From contig JADFUC010000604.1 in the NCBI GenBank assembly GCA_019722365.1, positions 124,001 through 188,000 on the forward strand: a stretch of 64,000 bases of DNA, given 5' to 3'. Shown here piece after piece: positions 25,898 through 37,484 of this stretch. The stretch is from Lithospermum erythrorhizon (taxonomy: Eukaryota > Streptophyta > Magnoliopsida > Boraginales > Boraginaceae). A program made the translations under genes and the position numbers. The number at the start of each line of letters is the position of its first letter. Position 1 is the stretch's first letter. Below the pieces are notes generated by a model, which saw nothing but the letters and a program-made list of their open reading frames with translations, had not been told where the DNA came from and did no database searches.

Positions 25898-27466
25898 CTA
25901 GTTATTGTTCTGATTTTCGTCACCACTAGACCACCTCCTCACCGTTGATGTTACCAAATTACCACCGAAAAGACTGATTCTTGACCTCAAACCAGACCAT
26001 AGAGTTGCGGTATTGCTCGATTCAGCTTGAGCAGCATCATCGTTAGTGCCTGCCACTGCTGTAGGGCCCTCGCCACCAGCAACGACTCTTACTTCTCCAT
26101 CAGCAGTTCTTACATCACCGCCCTCCACCTCAATCCCGTTAACATCGAGACTTAATTCAAGTAGCGGCCTCTTTTCCTTTACATAACTTACAACTTCTCC
26201 CGTAACCCTCTTACATTTCTTAACCTTAATCTTAACCAAATTCGGACAAAATGTAGCCAACGAAATAATCCCATTATTTGTCAGGAGTCGACATCCCTTA
26301 ATACAAACCTTCTTCAAGGAGGCAGTTTTAATAGCAAGGCACTCAAGCTCCCTATCCCCAATCGTATCACTTGCACAAATTGCCAACCTCTCCAGCTTCG
26401 TACAACACATCGATATCCATGCCAAACTACCAATACTTGGATTGAGCCCAATAAGCACCAATTCCATCAGATTCCCACCATTCTTCGCAACAGCAGTTAA
26501 CCCCACGTCACCTATCCGATTCGTCATCCTCCGATTCCTCCACCCATCAATATGAAGCTTCCTAATCAACCTACAACTCCTCGCAACCATCGCCAACCCC
26601 TCATCTGTATACTCCACAACCTTCATCAAATGCAACGTATCCAAATTCACACATTTCGCTATCGCTTCAAGCCCCGCATCACTCACCTTAAGCTTCTCCA
26701 ACCTAATCTCGCTCAACGACTCCCTCCCATCACAAACACTCCTCAACACCAAATCCCACTCCCCTAAACAACTAAACAACCTCAAACTCCTCAAATTCCT
26801 CGACCCCACCAACACCGGACCAAAACTCTGCCCATTATACAACTCCTTCAAATACACCCCCTTCAAATTTCCACAAACCATATCAGTTCCAATCAACTCC
26901 AATCCCCCACCCCCACCCGAGCCTTCACACGAGGCCCCACACCCATCCGAATCACTCAAGCCCCGAAGCCTCTTAACAGACAATTCCTCTAACGTAACAC
27001 AATTATTCAACAAAGCATTCATCCCTTTAGCACCAAACATACAACTCCCACACGAAAACTTCCTCAAAACCCGACAATTCCTACCCAATACCCCCATCCC
27101 AACGTCACTAACGTCCCGACAACCGCGTAATTTTAAGCGGGTGAGATTAACACATCTAAGCGATATTATACCCAATGAATTATCATCAATACTCGCGGAC
27201 TTTCGATCACATTGAAGCGAGAGCTTCGTGATCGAATCGAAGCGAGTAAATAGGGAGGGGATAAAAGGGGTTATTTCCGCCGCCGAATTCAAGGCTACAC
27301 GGTGGCGATTTTGCCCCTCCACCGTGTACCAACGCCGGCTAACTAAAGAGCACCGCTTCCTATCGCCGGAGCTTAGGGTTTGGAATATTATTGATAAACA
27401 TTCGTCTGGAATGTTTGATGAATAATCATAATCATTTTTATAATCATCATATAATTGTTGCATCAT
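25898..27466 (-). CDS. F-box/LRR protein of the SKIP2 / VIER F-BOX (VFB) type
   Basis: A single uninterrupted frame of 522 residues. The F-box is at about residues 18-60 (IPDECLSIIFQTLSSGDRKR, then CSLVSRRWYTVEGQNRHRV). A leucine-rich-repeat array follows, with repeating cysteine-containing units such as CVNLTRLKLRGCRDVSDVG, CVTLEELSVKRLRGLSD, CRLIRKLHIDGWRNRRMT and CPNLVKIKVKKCKRVTGE. The C-terminus is acidic and low-complexity. Intronless structure and length fit the Arabidopsis SKIP2/VFB group, which act as substrate adaptors of SCF ubiquitin ligases and affect root growth and auxin response. The first ATG in the frame was used; a second Met follows directly. It is not MAX2, which is longer and differs in repeat pattern, so a link with the KAI2-like gene should not be assumed. 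Confidence 0.9.
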   Translation of the reverse strand: MMQQLYDDYKNDYDYSSNIPDECLSIIFQTLSSGDRKRCSLVSRRWYTVEGQNRHRVALNSAAEITPFIPSLFTRFDSITKLSLQCDRKSASIDDNSLGIISLRCVNLTRLKLRGCRDVSDVGMGVLGRNCRVLRKFSCGSCMFGAKGMNALLNNCVTLEELSVKRLRGLSDSDGCGASCEGSGGGGGLELIGTDMVCGNLKGVYLKELYNGQSFGPVLVGSRNLRSLRLFSCLGEWDLVLRSVCDGRESLSEIRLEKLKVSDAGLEAIAKCVNLDTLHLMKVVEYTDEGLAMVARSCRLIRKLHIDGWRNRRMTNRIGDVGLTAVAKNGGNLMELVLIGLNPSIGSLAWISMCCTKLERLAICASDTIGDRELECLAIKTASLKKVCIKGCRLLTNNGIISLATFCPNLVKIKVKKCKRVTGEVVSYVKEKRPLLELSLDVNGIEVEGGDVRTADGEVRVVAGGEGPTAVAGTNDDAAQAESSNTATLWSGLRSRISLFGGNLVTSTVRRWSSGDENQNNN

Positions 27467-27499
27467 GGAATATATTGGGGAGTTAGATGGAGGTAATTA

Positions 27500-28120
27500 T
27501 ATATCTTCACCCCTTTTGTGATAATCGATTGTGTGATTATTGATATGATTTTGTGATATTTGGCTGTTTTTTGGCTCCTTTTTTGTGATAATAGGTCATA
27601 AATTGGTAATTAATGATTTTGTGATATTTGGATGTTTTTAGATGGGGAAATGATTTTTGGGTGTTTTTGGTCCCTTTTGTGTGATACTAGGTGATAAATT
27701 GGTAATAATGGTTTTGTGAATATTTGTATATTTTTTTATAGATAGAAATGATATTTGTATTTTTGGCTCCTTTTTTGTGATAATAGGTGGTGGTAAATTG
27801 GTAATAATGATTTTGTGGTATTTGGGTGTTTTTGACCCTTTCGTGTATAACAACAACTCAGATTGTTGTGTGATAATTGAAATGATAAATTGATAATGAT
27901 GGTTTTGTGATATTTGGGTAGTCTTAGATGGAGGAAAGATATTTTTTGTATTTTTGGACTTTTTGTGATAATTGGTTATGTATGATAAATTGGTAATAAT
28001 GGTTTTGTGACATTTGGATATTTTTTACACTTTTTTGTGATAATCGGTGTATAATAATTGATGAAATAATGACTTTGTGATATTTGGATATGTTTTACTC
28101 TTTTTTGAGCTAATTGGTTG
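27500..28120. repeat. Degenerate minisatellite upstream of the F-box gene
   Basis: The words ATTTTGTGATATTTGG, TTTTTTGTGATAATAGG and TAAATTGGTAATAATGG recur in the same order about six to eight times, roughly every 60-110 bp, with indels. The array starts within 40 bp of the F-box start codon and so occupies its 5' leader and promoter. Runs of these units produce meaningless short open frames. Confidence 0.8.
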
Positions 28121-28130
28121 AATTATAATA

Positions 28131-28161
<31 letters not shown>
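28131..28161. repeat. (GAT)n microsatellite
   Basis: About ten uninterrupted GAT units directly after the minisatellite. Confidence 0.95.
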
Positions 28162-28163
<2 letters not shown>

Positions 28164-29695
28164 TTTGGGATATTTCAGGGGGATGTTTTTATCAGGTTGT
28201 GATGTATTCCTCTTTGTCTTTCTTGTGGTCTTATTATTGGTTTAGGCTATGAAGGATTGAAGGTGATTTGTGGCCTATGGGTAAGGACTATGGGCCTAAT
28301 AATAAAGTGGCGGTTTCGAACAGGGAGGTGGGATGGAATTGACATGTCAAAGGCGTGAGATTTCATCTTCTTTGAGTCAAAATTAATTAGGGAGTACAAA
28401 TTAGTAAGCCCCAGTTATGTGTCTTGGAGTTTGCTGTGTAGAATTATTTTATTATTTTATAATAAGTTATAATGAAAAAAAATAAGATTTAAAAAAAACC
28501 TAAAAGGTAAGATAAAAAAAGGATTCTAATGGAAAAAATAAAGATAGATGGGAGGCGTGAAGCTCCAGCTTTTTTATTTTTCTTGAAGTTTATAATTCTG
28601 GAGTATTCACGTAGTTGATAATATTATAGTAATAGTTTGGAGGGGGAACGTTGTTGTATGTACATTGGCGGATTTACTTATTTATAAAGGGGATTCTTAT
28701 GAAATTTTTAAAAAAAATTATTAGGATGTGGTAAAATAAGGAAATACGTTAATTTGAGCTTGACATGTACTTGGCCGATAGATGAACGTGAAGCGTTATA
28801 TATAGTATAGATAATCAATTTCGACCTTTAATTTGTCCGGTTTAAATATTTTTTTAGTAACGTGTATTGTGCGAAAACTTTCATTAAAATAATATGAAAT
28901 TAAATTATAGGAAACTTTGCTTAAAATAAAGAAAATAATAACACGAATAAGTTTGACTATCGATTTAAATAATAAAACAAAGAAAACTTTACGCATGCGC
29001 ATAACACACGTTATTAACAAAATATATAAACAAGACTAATTAAGGATACAAATTGATTATTTTGCAAATTTGTAATGCCTAATTAATTTGAGTTAAAGAA
29101 GTAAAAATCTAAAACGAGTTTGACTATCAATTTAATAAAACAAATAAAATTTTAGGTATGCTAGCTTAAATTATTGAGCCTTGTTTGGATTTGATTTGAC
29201 TTGGTCTACCTTGTTATAGAGGTTTGGATAAATTTATAAATCAAGGAGCTTTAACGGTTTATTTCTGTTGACTTGGATTTTGACTTTGACTTTGAATGTT
29301 GAGATACAATTTAGAAAGTGCAATGATTAACATTTTTTGTATAGACTTACATTTGAAGCTTTAGTTTGGTATTGAACTTGGCTCAGGTACCTCAGCTAAT
29401 GACTTAGGCGCCTATGTTGTTATTTTTAAGGGCTTCACAAGCGTATTCTTCAATGTAGCTCTTTCTTCAGCCCAAGAGCTTTATTAATTGCATCCTCAAC
29501 TTAACTTAGGTACCTGCAGATGATGCAGATGACTTCAACTTCAAGTTCCCAGTCCCAAGGCCTCGAAAAATGTTATTCTTTAATATGAGTTCGGAGATTC
29601 CAATATGGGAGTTTTAACAGTTGATGCTTGAGATACATGTTTTCGACTTTAGGGCTATTAAATAAATGTATACGAAAGAATAACCTTAAAATGTC
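28162..29695. other. Gene-free AT-rich spacer
   Basis: No coding sequence recognised. The words GAGTTTGACTAT and CGATTTAAATAATAAAACAAA recur at about 28950 and 29115, suggesting a small local duplication. Confidence 0.4.
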
Positions 29696-29700
29696 TATAT

Positions 29701-30453
29701 TGTTAGAATCCTCTGGCAATTATTAGCGGCCTCATGGTGTCGATAAGCTGGATCATAAATACGAATCTTGACAATAGATGATATATATTTAATTTAGATA
29801 TATATGTAATGACGAAGAAAATAATCACAATTAAAAGCAGCCAAGGATTTTTATCACGAAGTTTACGCCAATGTGAAAGGTATGTCTGAACTTCTTTGAG
29901 ATCATTAATAATATCGTAGAAGATTATTCTGGGACTCGAAGCACTCTTCGGCGACCTCTCTCGATTGAATGTTTTACCAGCAGCTTCAGTAGCAATCTAA
30001 GTATATCTTTCTGTTGAATCTACCGTATATCTTTCTATAACTTGAATCTATTCTTTTCACAGCATAGCATAAAATTTATAATGAAACTCGTAATTACATG
30101 AATAAGAATAAGCTTTTTCATATTACAGCACTCTGAGGTTGATTTCAGCCATGAATTGATGTGGTGATGTTTTTATGTAATAAAGAGCTTCGCCATGACA
30201 TATATATAGGCTACAATCTATAAATACATCCCAAAAAGCACAAGCGCAATAGGAAACTGGGCCAAAGATAAAAGCCACCTCAATCGCTCTTGGCTTGGCG
30301 TCGGGAGGTCAGGCTTTCAGGATTCGTCTTCTCCCCAGAACTTTTCTGCGGACTCCCGAAAGTGCGGGTAGGGACTTTGGCTGCTCCCGACCTCCTCGTC
30401 TTTCTCTGAAGTCACTGCATTCCCCAGCCCCTAATTTGACTTGCTCCCAGCCA
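29701..30453 (-). repeat. LTR (3' LTR) of the element at 29.7-33.3 kb
   Basis: 753 bp, starting TG. It contains GACATATATATAGGC (minus-strand TATA region, near 30200) and a G+C-richer end rich in CTCCC words. Confidence 0.78.
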
Positions 30454-31169
30454 ATCTACGACGCGAAGACAAATTTGGATACTTAATCTTCAAAACTGTC
30501 TACTTATTGACTTTGCTTGAGTTAAATGCATTACACGACTCGCGAGATTGATGGAGACTTGATGCCTTTTCTGACGAACATCGTTGAATGTCACCGGCAC
30601 TCGAAAAGACATATATAGCCAAAACCGTTGCCTTGTTGAAATTTTCCACTTGCGGCGTTAATTATCATTGTTTGCCTTTGCGAAGATCTTACTACATCTT
30701 CATCCGGTATTGTACTGGAACAACGCCCCGAGCGATTGGTGTTAATGAATTTTATGCTTTTCTTTTTCCTTTTCAGGTGTCGACAACTCACGACTTAACC
30801 GATTCGTTGACATACGTGTTTTGATCGAGAACATCTCTTTTCTTTGATTGGTAAATCCTTTGGATGTAGAAACAACTTTTCTGGCATCGACTTTAATATC
30901 GCTGCTTGAATGATTAAATGCAATAACTTGATTTGCAACATGCCAGTTAACGCTTGGACCACGACCCGTCGATGCTCTTTGCCGTATCCCAAAACTACGT
31001 CGCGAATGAAGTCTTTGTATTACATTAAATTTGGGCGACATGCGACTCAATCCTGAGCCCTTTTTAAATTTTCATGACTTTCCGAGAACTTCAGTATCTT
31101 CACAGTACACTTAACCATATTGAATTTTTTTGAAAGCTTGATATCCATTTAACATCCAGAAAAGCACAT

Positions 31170-32047
31170 TGGGTTTTTACGGATTAAAATAACAGTATAT
31201 CTAATCCGTTGATTACCGGGAACTACTGAGATTATAAAGCGATGGTAATGGAGATTTCGCCTTAATGCGCTACGCAGTTCTAGGAATATGACGAGTAGGC
31301 TTAGAACAACCAGCGTAAGTTGTTTATAAGAATAGTCGCGCGATGATTGATGAGCCGCCGTTCGGTTTTTGCTAAGGCAATTAGAAATTGAGCAAAAAAT
31401 TTAGTAGGAAAAATCTGAGTGTTTTCTTCTTCGTTTGGTCGAGCAAGGGGGGTGGGGAGAGAGGTTTTAACCGTATTTTCTCTACAAGATGAATAATGAA
31501 TGAAGAGCAATTAAATTTGATTTAGAAGCCCTTTATATAGGCTTCTCAGGCCACTACAATTTGGACGCTTGAGAGTTATGTAAAGCTACACAGCCCAGCC
31601 AAGAAGAAGATTAGAATCCACATAAGAATGTTGAGAACCCGCCCCACTTTTCGCTTTCTAGGTCTTGGTGGGGTGGGGTCGATAATTGGAATTTAAGCCT
31701 CGATATATCATATAGTTACACTTTAACTTGGGAAAGTTATAATCGTATTAGTTTGATCGCATTATCGTGTGTGACGACTTAGGATCGATTAATGAGAAAT
31801 AATATATATTAATTTATGCTATCGAACATAGTATTAATATATAGATTATGAAATGATCTCCAATGAAATCATCAGCAATCCGCAATCTTAATGCAAGTTA
31901 ATCCTAATATGTCGATTGTGTTTCTTAATCGAACATATATACGAGAGATTATATTATTTGAACATAATTAAATATAAAGTAAATCGGTTTGTATTCAAAT
32001 TGTTAAAGAGGCGTATTTATGATATCTAATATCTCGTATTTCCAGCA
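31170..32047 (-). repeat. Nested LTR-like fragment
   Basis: The segment has its own minus-strand TATA box (CCCTTTATATAGGC near 31530). A stretch at 31735-31900 (GAAAGTTATAAT, GTGTGTGACGACTTAGGA, TAATATATAGATTATGA) matches the LTR-like fragment at 13.96-14.74 kb. Ends are approximate; the right end looks like TTTCCAGCA at 32047. No target duplication was resolved. Confidence 0.5.
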
Positions 32048-32586
32048 GCTCTGTCATGCGTGGCCGGATTTTAATAGCAAAAGCCTTATCGATTTTCACT
32101 GTAATTTGTGCCGTCACCAGCTCAGATTAGCGGCCCGTCGTCAGCCAACCGACACCATGTCTTGACATCAAATAAAGATTTTCCATCAGATTGTGGCGCA
32201 AATCGATTCTTATCTTCCATATACTTGATTAGATAAAAAACCTCGGCGCTAGAATTTCACTCCGGAACCTTTATCACCGCGATAACTTTTCTCGACAGAT
32301 CTTCGGTGATAACTGATACGGACACGTCATTATCGCGAATCTACGAGCACATTCATCTTCCAAGGCAGGCTTACTCGAGAAATACTACAGTGGCAACGCT
32401 ATGATGTTACGAAAACATGGCTTGCGAGTCAATCTGCATGCTTTGGTCGTCCTGCGTGTGCTTGCATCAACGTCATCTTTTTAACTGAGTAAATCTGATA
32501 TTTGAATAGCCCGATCGTAAAATCGTTTCGATACTAATTCTTTAGGTATCGACATCCGTCAATTTCTGTGCGGCTCGTCTACCGAT

Positions 32587-33280
32587 TGTTGGTAAATCTT
32601 TACACCCATTATTAGCGTATGATGCTTGTATTTCGGATCATGAGGATGCTGAAATCGATGATATAACATAATTGAGAATGTGACGTAAAGAAAATAATGC
32701 GGAAATTAAGCAGCGAGGATTTTTGCATTTTTTCAATGTGAAATTCGTCGACTACTTCTGAGGATCATTTAATAATATCGTAAAGATTGTTCTGAGACTA
32801 CAAAGCACTCTTAAGCGGCATACCGAGCGTGTTTTACCAGCATGGAAACCTCCGGACACAAATCTCTCATATAATAACTGCTTGAATCTACCATGACTCT
32901 TGTGACGTACGCTGAAAATTATAATAAACTCATAATTCTTGAATAAGAATAAACTTTTTGATATTAGCACTCTGAGGTTGATTTAAACTAATTGGGTTGG
33001 TAGTGTTCACTTCTAGCGTAAGAAGACTGTAACACTCATATATATATGCTACACAAATGTCTGATCTAAAGCTTCTAGCCAGAATAATGCTTGGGCCAAA
33101 AAGCGCCAGCTTCGCACTCAAATCATTTAACTGACATACGTCGGGACTTGCGAGTCTACGTCTTCTCACGAACTTCTGCGGACTGAAATGTCCGATAGAG
33201 GGACTTGCACTGCTCCCGACCTCCTCCCGATCTTCTCCCGAAGCCTCTGTTCCACAACTAATTTGACTTCACCTCCAACA
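32587..33280 (-). repeat. LTR (5' LTR) of the element at 29.7-33.3 kb
   Basis: 694 bp, TGTTGG at the left and CCAACA at the right, partner of 29701-30453. Many substitutions and indels separate the two copies, so the insertion is old. Confidence 0.78.
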
Positions 33281-33624
33281 TATATATCCATGAGCTTTAA
33301 TAGTGTAGTCCTGAGTTTGGTGTTTGTTGGAGAAGATTCAAATTGTGTTTAGAAACGACTTGTAACCAGATTTATCAATCCTTCTGGATCTTGTGTTTGG
33401 AGACGATGCACAACCAATTTTATTAATCCTCTTAGGTCTTGTATGTAGACATGTAGTAAGGTGCCTATGTTGGTGTAGTCTTTGTTGGAATTCTAATTGA
33501 AACAATGAAACCCAACAGTCTTATAGGTCCACCCTTGCATGTTAATCATTAATGTAGATTTGTAAGTACAGTTTTGGTGCAGCATCACAAGTTATGTGTT
33601 GATGTGGATTTGCAGATGCAGTTT

Positions 33625-33711
33625 CTGTTAACATATACATAAAACAGATACCGATGGATGTAGCACTTGTTCGGCTGACGGCTGTTAACATATACATAAA
33701 ATAGATACCGA
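33625..33711 (+). repeat. 30-bp direct duplication
   Basis: 33625-33654 and 33682-33711 (CTGTTAACATATACATAAAA...) are identical except for one base, 57 bp apart, just downstream of the P450 fragment. Confidence 0.85.
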
Positions 33712-33845
33712 ATTTTCTTTTACATTTTATATGACAATTTATGTTACACTACATGTTTTATTTTTTATTTTAAAAAAACCATGACATGTCAAAATCTTGA
33801 TAGAATATAAGAAAGAAATACACTATAAGAGAGGATTTGTTCCCA

Positions 33846-34502
33846 TCATAAAACATACTCCAAAAGTGATGAAGATGGTGTGTGGAGTTCCTGAAGAATC
33901 TCCAAAATTCTGCCATTTCGTGGTCTACACAATGCTTCCAATGGCTTGGCTTTATTCATATTAACCCCTGTAAGACCTTCAGCTAAATCAACTTCCTCTG
34001 CATCCAATCTCTTCCATTCAAAACACTGAATTAAAGAACCCAATGCCAATCCCAACATGCGATGTGCCAAAGCGGAGCCAGCACAGGCTCTCCTTCCCAT
34101 CCCAAACGCCATCACTTTCCTCTCCTCCCCATTTTCGCCTACAAATCGTTCGGGTTTAAAACTCGTTGGATTATCCCAACATTCAGGGTCTCTATGAATA
34201 TCCCACACATTGACCAGCAGCATTGTCCCTTTCGGTACATCATATCCCGCAACACGACAATTGTCTGATGATTCATGGGGTACTAGTAATGGCGCGGTAG
34301 GAAATAGACGAAGAGTCTCCCATATGATTCCTCTAAGGTAAGGAAGTTTGGACAAATCATGTTCCTCGATGAGACGATGATGTCCGATTTCAGTGTCCAA
34401 TTCTGCCATTGCATTCTTTAGTACATCAGGGTGGTTGAGCAAAAGTGACATTGCCCACTCTAAAGTCACTGCAGAGGAATCCGTTCCTCCAAGTATCATC
34501 AT
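33846..34502 (-). pseudogene. CYP81-type cytochrome P450, orphan second exon
   Basis: One open frame of 218 residues covers the C-terminal ~40% of a class A plant P450. It contains the I-helix [14 protein letters not shown], the K-helix ETLR, the FKPERF motif, and the haem loop [10 protein letters not shown] with the ligand Cys. Wording such as [20 protein letters not shown] and [20 protein letters not shown] is typical of CYP81. The frame starts right after a possible acceptor (CAATAAAAG), which is where the single conserved intron of this family lies. The expected ~900-bp first exon is missing: upstream on this strand there are only ~740 bp before the EB1C gene, and none of it encodes P450 sequence. 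The coding part is undamaged, so the truncation may be young or the exon may have been copied here. Family role: oxidation of specialised metabolites at the ER. Confidence 0.85.
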
Positions 34503-34720
34503 CTTTTATTGCCAAAAGATGGAATAATATGATCAGGAAGTTGTTGGTTTATATGAAGAAATAATAAAGTTGGACAGGATTGTGTCATGTTATAGAAACA
34601 TGCAATTGCTATAGTTTTCCTTTTTTTGTATCAAGCAAAGTTTATTAATGAATACCTTCGAATATGATGGTAATATGGTTTAGTCACAAGTTTTATCAAA
34701 ATTAATCACAAAAAATGTGA

Positions 34721-34896
34721 CTAAATTCAGGAATCAACTAAGTTTTTGTAGATGTGGAGGGTGTTGAGGTTAAATAAATCTCGAAAAAGACAAGATGAAG
34801 GAGGATCTTCCTCGGGAAAAGAAGAATCCAAATGATAAAGTTGGAGAAAAAGTAGTAGTAGTAGATAATATCAACTAAATTCAGGAATCAACTAAG
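34721..34896 (+). repeat. 22-bp direct repeat between the P450 fragment and EB1C
   Basis: CTAAATTCAGGAATCAACTA(AG) occurs exactly at 34721-34742 and 34875-34896. The 130 bp between hold AG-rich sequence. Confidence 0.85.
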
Positions 34897-35241
34897 GAGG
34901 TTATAATGTCTATGTTTATATAAATATCTTTTAGTGTATATAACTTATCTTGAGTTTCTAAAAGTTTATACCATTTCTATAATGTTTATGAAACATTCCT
35001 TATTTTTATTATTCCGAAATTATATCCAAAAATGAAACTTTGAACCATAGAACAAATGAAACGAAGTTCTCTATTCTAAGACAGTATCTAATTCTTAATC
35101 AGTTGAGATATTCTAGACATAACACATTGAAGGGCACAAAAACGTTGTGGTCTGTAGCATTTCGATCCAATATCCTTTAACAAGAATTACAACACTTTCA
35201 GTAGAAGCAGGGCACCTTTGTGTCATGTGAGATAAGGGAGA

Positions 35242-37447
35242 TCAGAAAGTCACGAGGGGTGATCCGCTGCAATGAACATCACCGCCATCAGATATCCTCT
35301 GCATTGGAGACAAGGTTTTGTTGGCAGCAATGTCAACATCAACATTGACAATACTCTTTCTCTTTTGAGTATCTATCGTCAAGCCATCTTGTTCAACCTC
35401 AGTTATAGAACCCAATGGCTCGAGTTGCTGCTGCTGCTCCTCTGATATTATCATGGTCTGAGCTTCTGCAACCGCTTGTTCATCATCATCTGCAGCATAT
35501 AGAATCTTCTTTATTGCTTCAACTACCTGCAAAAGTAATAGAACACGAGCTCAAAGGGAGAAGGCAGATGCTAATATAACAAAAAAAATTCAGCTTGATA
35601 AGAAAAGGACAGTACAGGTAGGTGTCCAATCTCAGGAGACTGGCACAGGATCTCAACATCCCTCAATTTTGCAAAATAGAAGTCCCTCTCCCTTTCAAGA
35701 TTATCCACATATAGCTTCAATTCAGTAATCTGCACATAAGTAAATGTGAGATGAATGTGCTATATTAGCCTATGTCGATTAATGGAGAATGTAGAACCTG
35801 TTCTTCATATGCAGCACGCTCTTGAGAACTAAATGAGGGGCCCTCCCTCGACGAAGGTCTAGAGACGACCTTAGCTGCTGGTTGGTTTCCAGCACTCACA
35901 TGAGACCTAGGTGCCTCATTTCTTCGAGTGTTTTGTGTGGCATGCTTTGGAGCAGTTGAACTTTTAGTGGAAGTCTGTGAGGTAGCCGACTTCTTAGATG
36001 CATCTTTTCCACCCTTACAACCCTCTCTCCTCTCAACAGGATTGTAACTGATATTTCAAATTCATAATGAGTGCAACTTATAAAAGCTTTACGGAAAAGA
36101 TGCAGTTGAAATTTCAATTAGACTAGTCATTCAAACCGACGTTATCCCAATTTCAACACTTGAATATGATTGATTGAACCAACCAGTGGATAATATGATT
36201 GAATTAAACCAACACTTGAATCAACATAATAAGTCAACAAGATTAGGCAGCAACAGTTCGAAAGAATCTATATGCAAGTTACCTCTGCATTTTCCCACCG
36301 CTAACAGAATCACAGTACCGCTTCATCCACTGCATGAACTCTAGGTTATCCAGTGGCCTTCCCTTCACCAGCTTGGCCACCTCAATGTGCTAACAAAATA
36401 AAGAATGTAAATTTAATCAGTAAACTCTAGGTTATCCGAGCCCCCTTTCCCTGCTTAGGCGGGAGACTCTTCATCGTTGCATGTTGATGTTGAAATAGAT
36501 ATCAAATTACACAAGAAAACGAACTAGTTATTCAAAGGAAACACATACTAACTCCTTCCCTAAAAGAATATGTAGTTTAATTTTCAATGGTCTCGGTCAA
36601 CAATATCATGTTACTAATAAGATACATTAAAAATACTATAACTTGATATCATTTTCACCAAATATTATAGACCATTACAAATACTTGGATACAAATTTAG
36701 AAAGTCCACTATCAAAAATTAAAACTAGAAAATGTTAATTGGAAGGAGGGAGTAATAGGCATCCCAAACAGCATAACATGCCCGATTGCCTCTAAATAGA
36801 CTACAATCGAAGCAAGCTAAAAGGGGGTTGAATTGTACACACCCTTACCCACAGTGAGGCTATTTCCAAGTTGACCCAACATGACTTGCAAACAAAATAA
36901 AAAAATAAAATATAATAAATTGGAAGTATAAAAAAACACAATTCGGGTACCCAAAAAATCAAATTGAAGTTCACCTTGGTGATTTTGAGTTTGTTGAAAA
37001 CATCTTGGAGGACCTTGTAGTTCTGAATCATGTCGTACTCAGATTTGGCATCAAAATTAACCTTGTGCATTGGCACCATTCCTGGATGAACTGCATCCAT
37101 TAGCTGGCATTGCACTGCACCAGTGCACGACTATCGAGGAAAAAACAAAAATATCGTGTGTGTCAATTAATACCGCAAAGTTCATACTTTCATATGCAAA
37201 AGAACAACAAATTTCATAATCAATCTCGATTCACTAATTTAACAAATCTGAACACAAATACTACCTCCGTCACATAAGTATCGTCAACTTTGATTTTCAA
37301 TAGTCAAAATTACCAAATTTTGGGAGATTAATGGACACACATAAATCAATCTAGATTCAATAATCTAACAAAATTGAAAATCAATTTTACCTTCGTTACA
37401 TAAATTATTGGATTTCAAAATTCAAAATTAACAGAATTTTGAGTAAT

Positions 37448-37484
<37 letters not shown>

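Larger units (their letters stand above)
29696..33285 (-). mobile_element. Non-autonomous LTR retrotransposon with TATAT target duplication
   Basis: LTRs at 29701-30453 and 32587-33280 align along their length: TTATTAGCG, GAAAATAAT, AAGGATTTTT / GAGGATTTTT, GTTTTACCAGCA, CACTCTGAGGTTGATTT, CTCCCGACCTCCTC, TAATTTGACTT. Both begin TGTT, and the right one ends CCAACA. TATAT occurs immediately outside on both sides (29696-29700 and 33281-33285). Both LTRs carry a TATA box on the minus strand. The sequence inside the right LTR (GGCTCGTCTACCGA) resembles a decayed complement of the initiator-tRNA-Met binding site, supporting minus orientation. The internal region is only ~2.1 kb, has no recognisable gag or pol, and contains another LTR fragment. 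Confidence 0.82.

Noticed and set aside
26552..26767. Plus-strand open frame inside the F-box gene
   Set aside because: Antisense shadow of the leucine-rich repeats; no independent signals.
25898..27466. F-box/LRR gene as MAX2, the partner of KAI2
   Set aside because: At 522 residues it is too short, and its F-box and repeat wording match SKIP2/VFB proteins; MAX2 is about 700 residues with a different repeat layout.
27638..27856. 72-residue minus-strand open frame upstream of the F-box gene
   Set aside because: Produced by the minisatellite units; repetitive Ile/Thr/Asn/Pro sequence without start context.
33846..34502. Complete small P450 gene starting at the ATG at 34502
   Set aside because: A P450 cannot fold from the I-helix onward only; the ATG is simply the first codons of the usual second exon.
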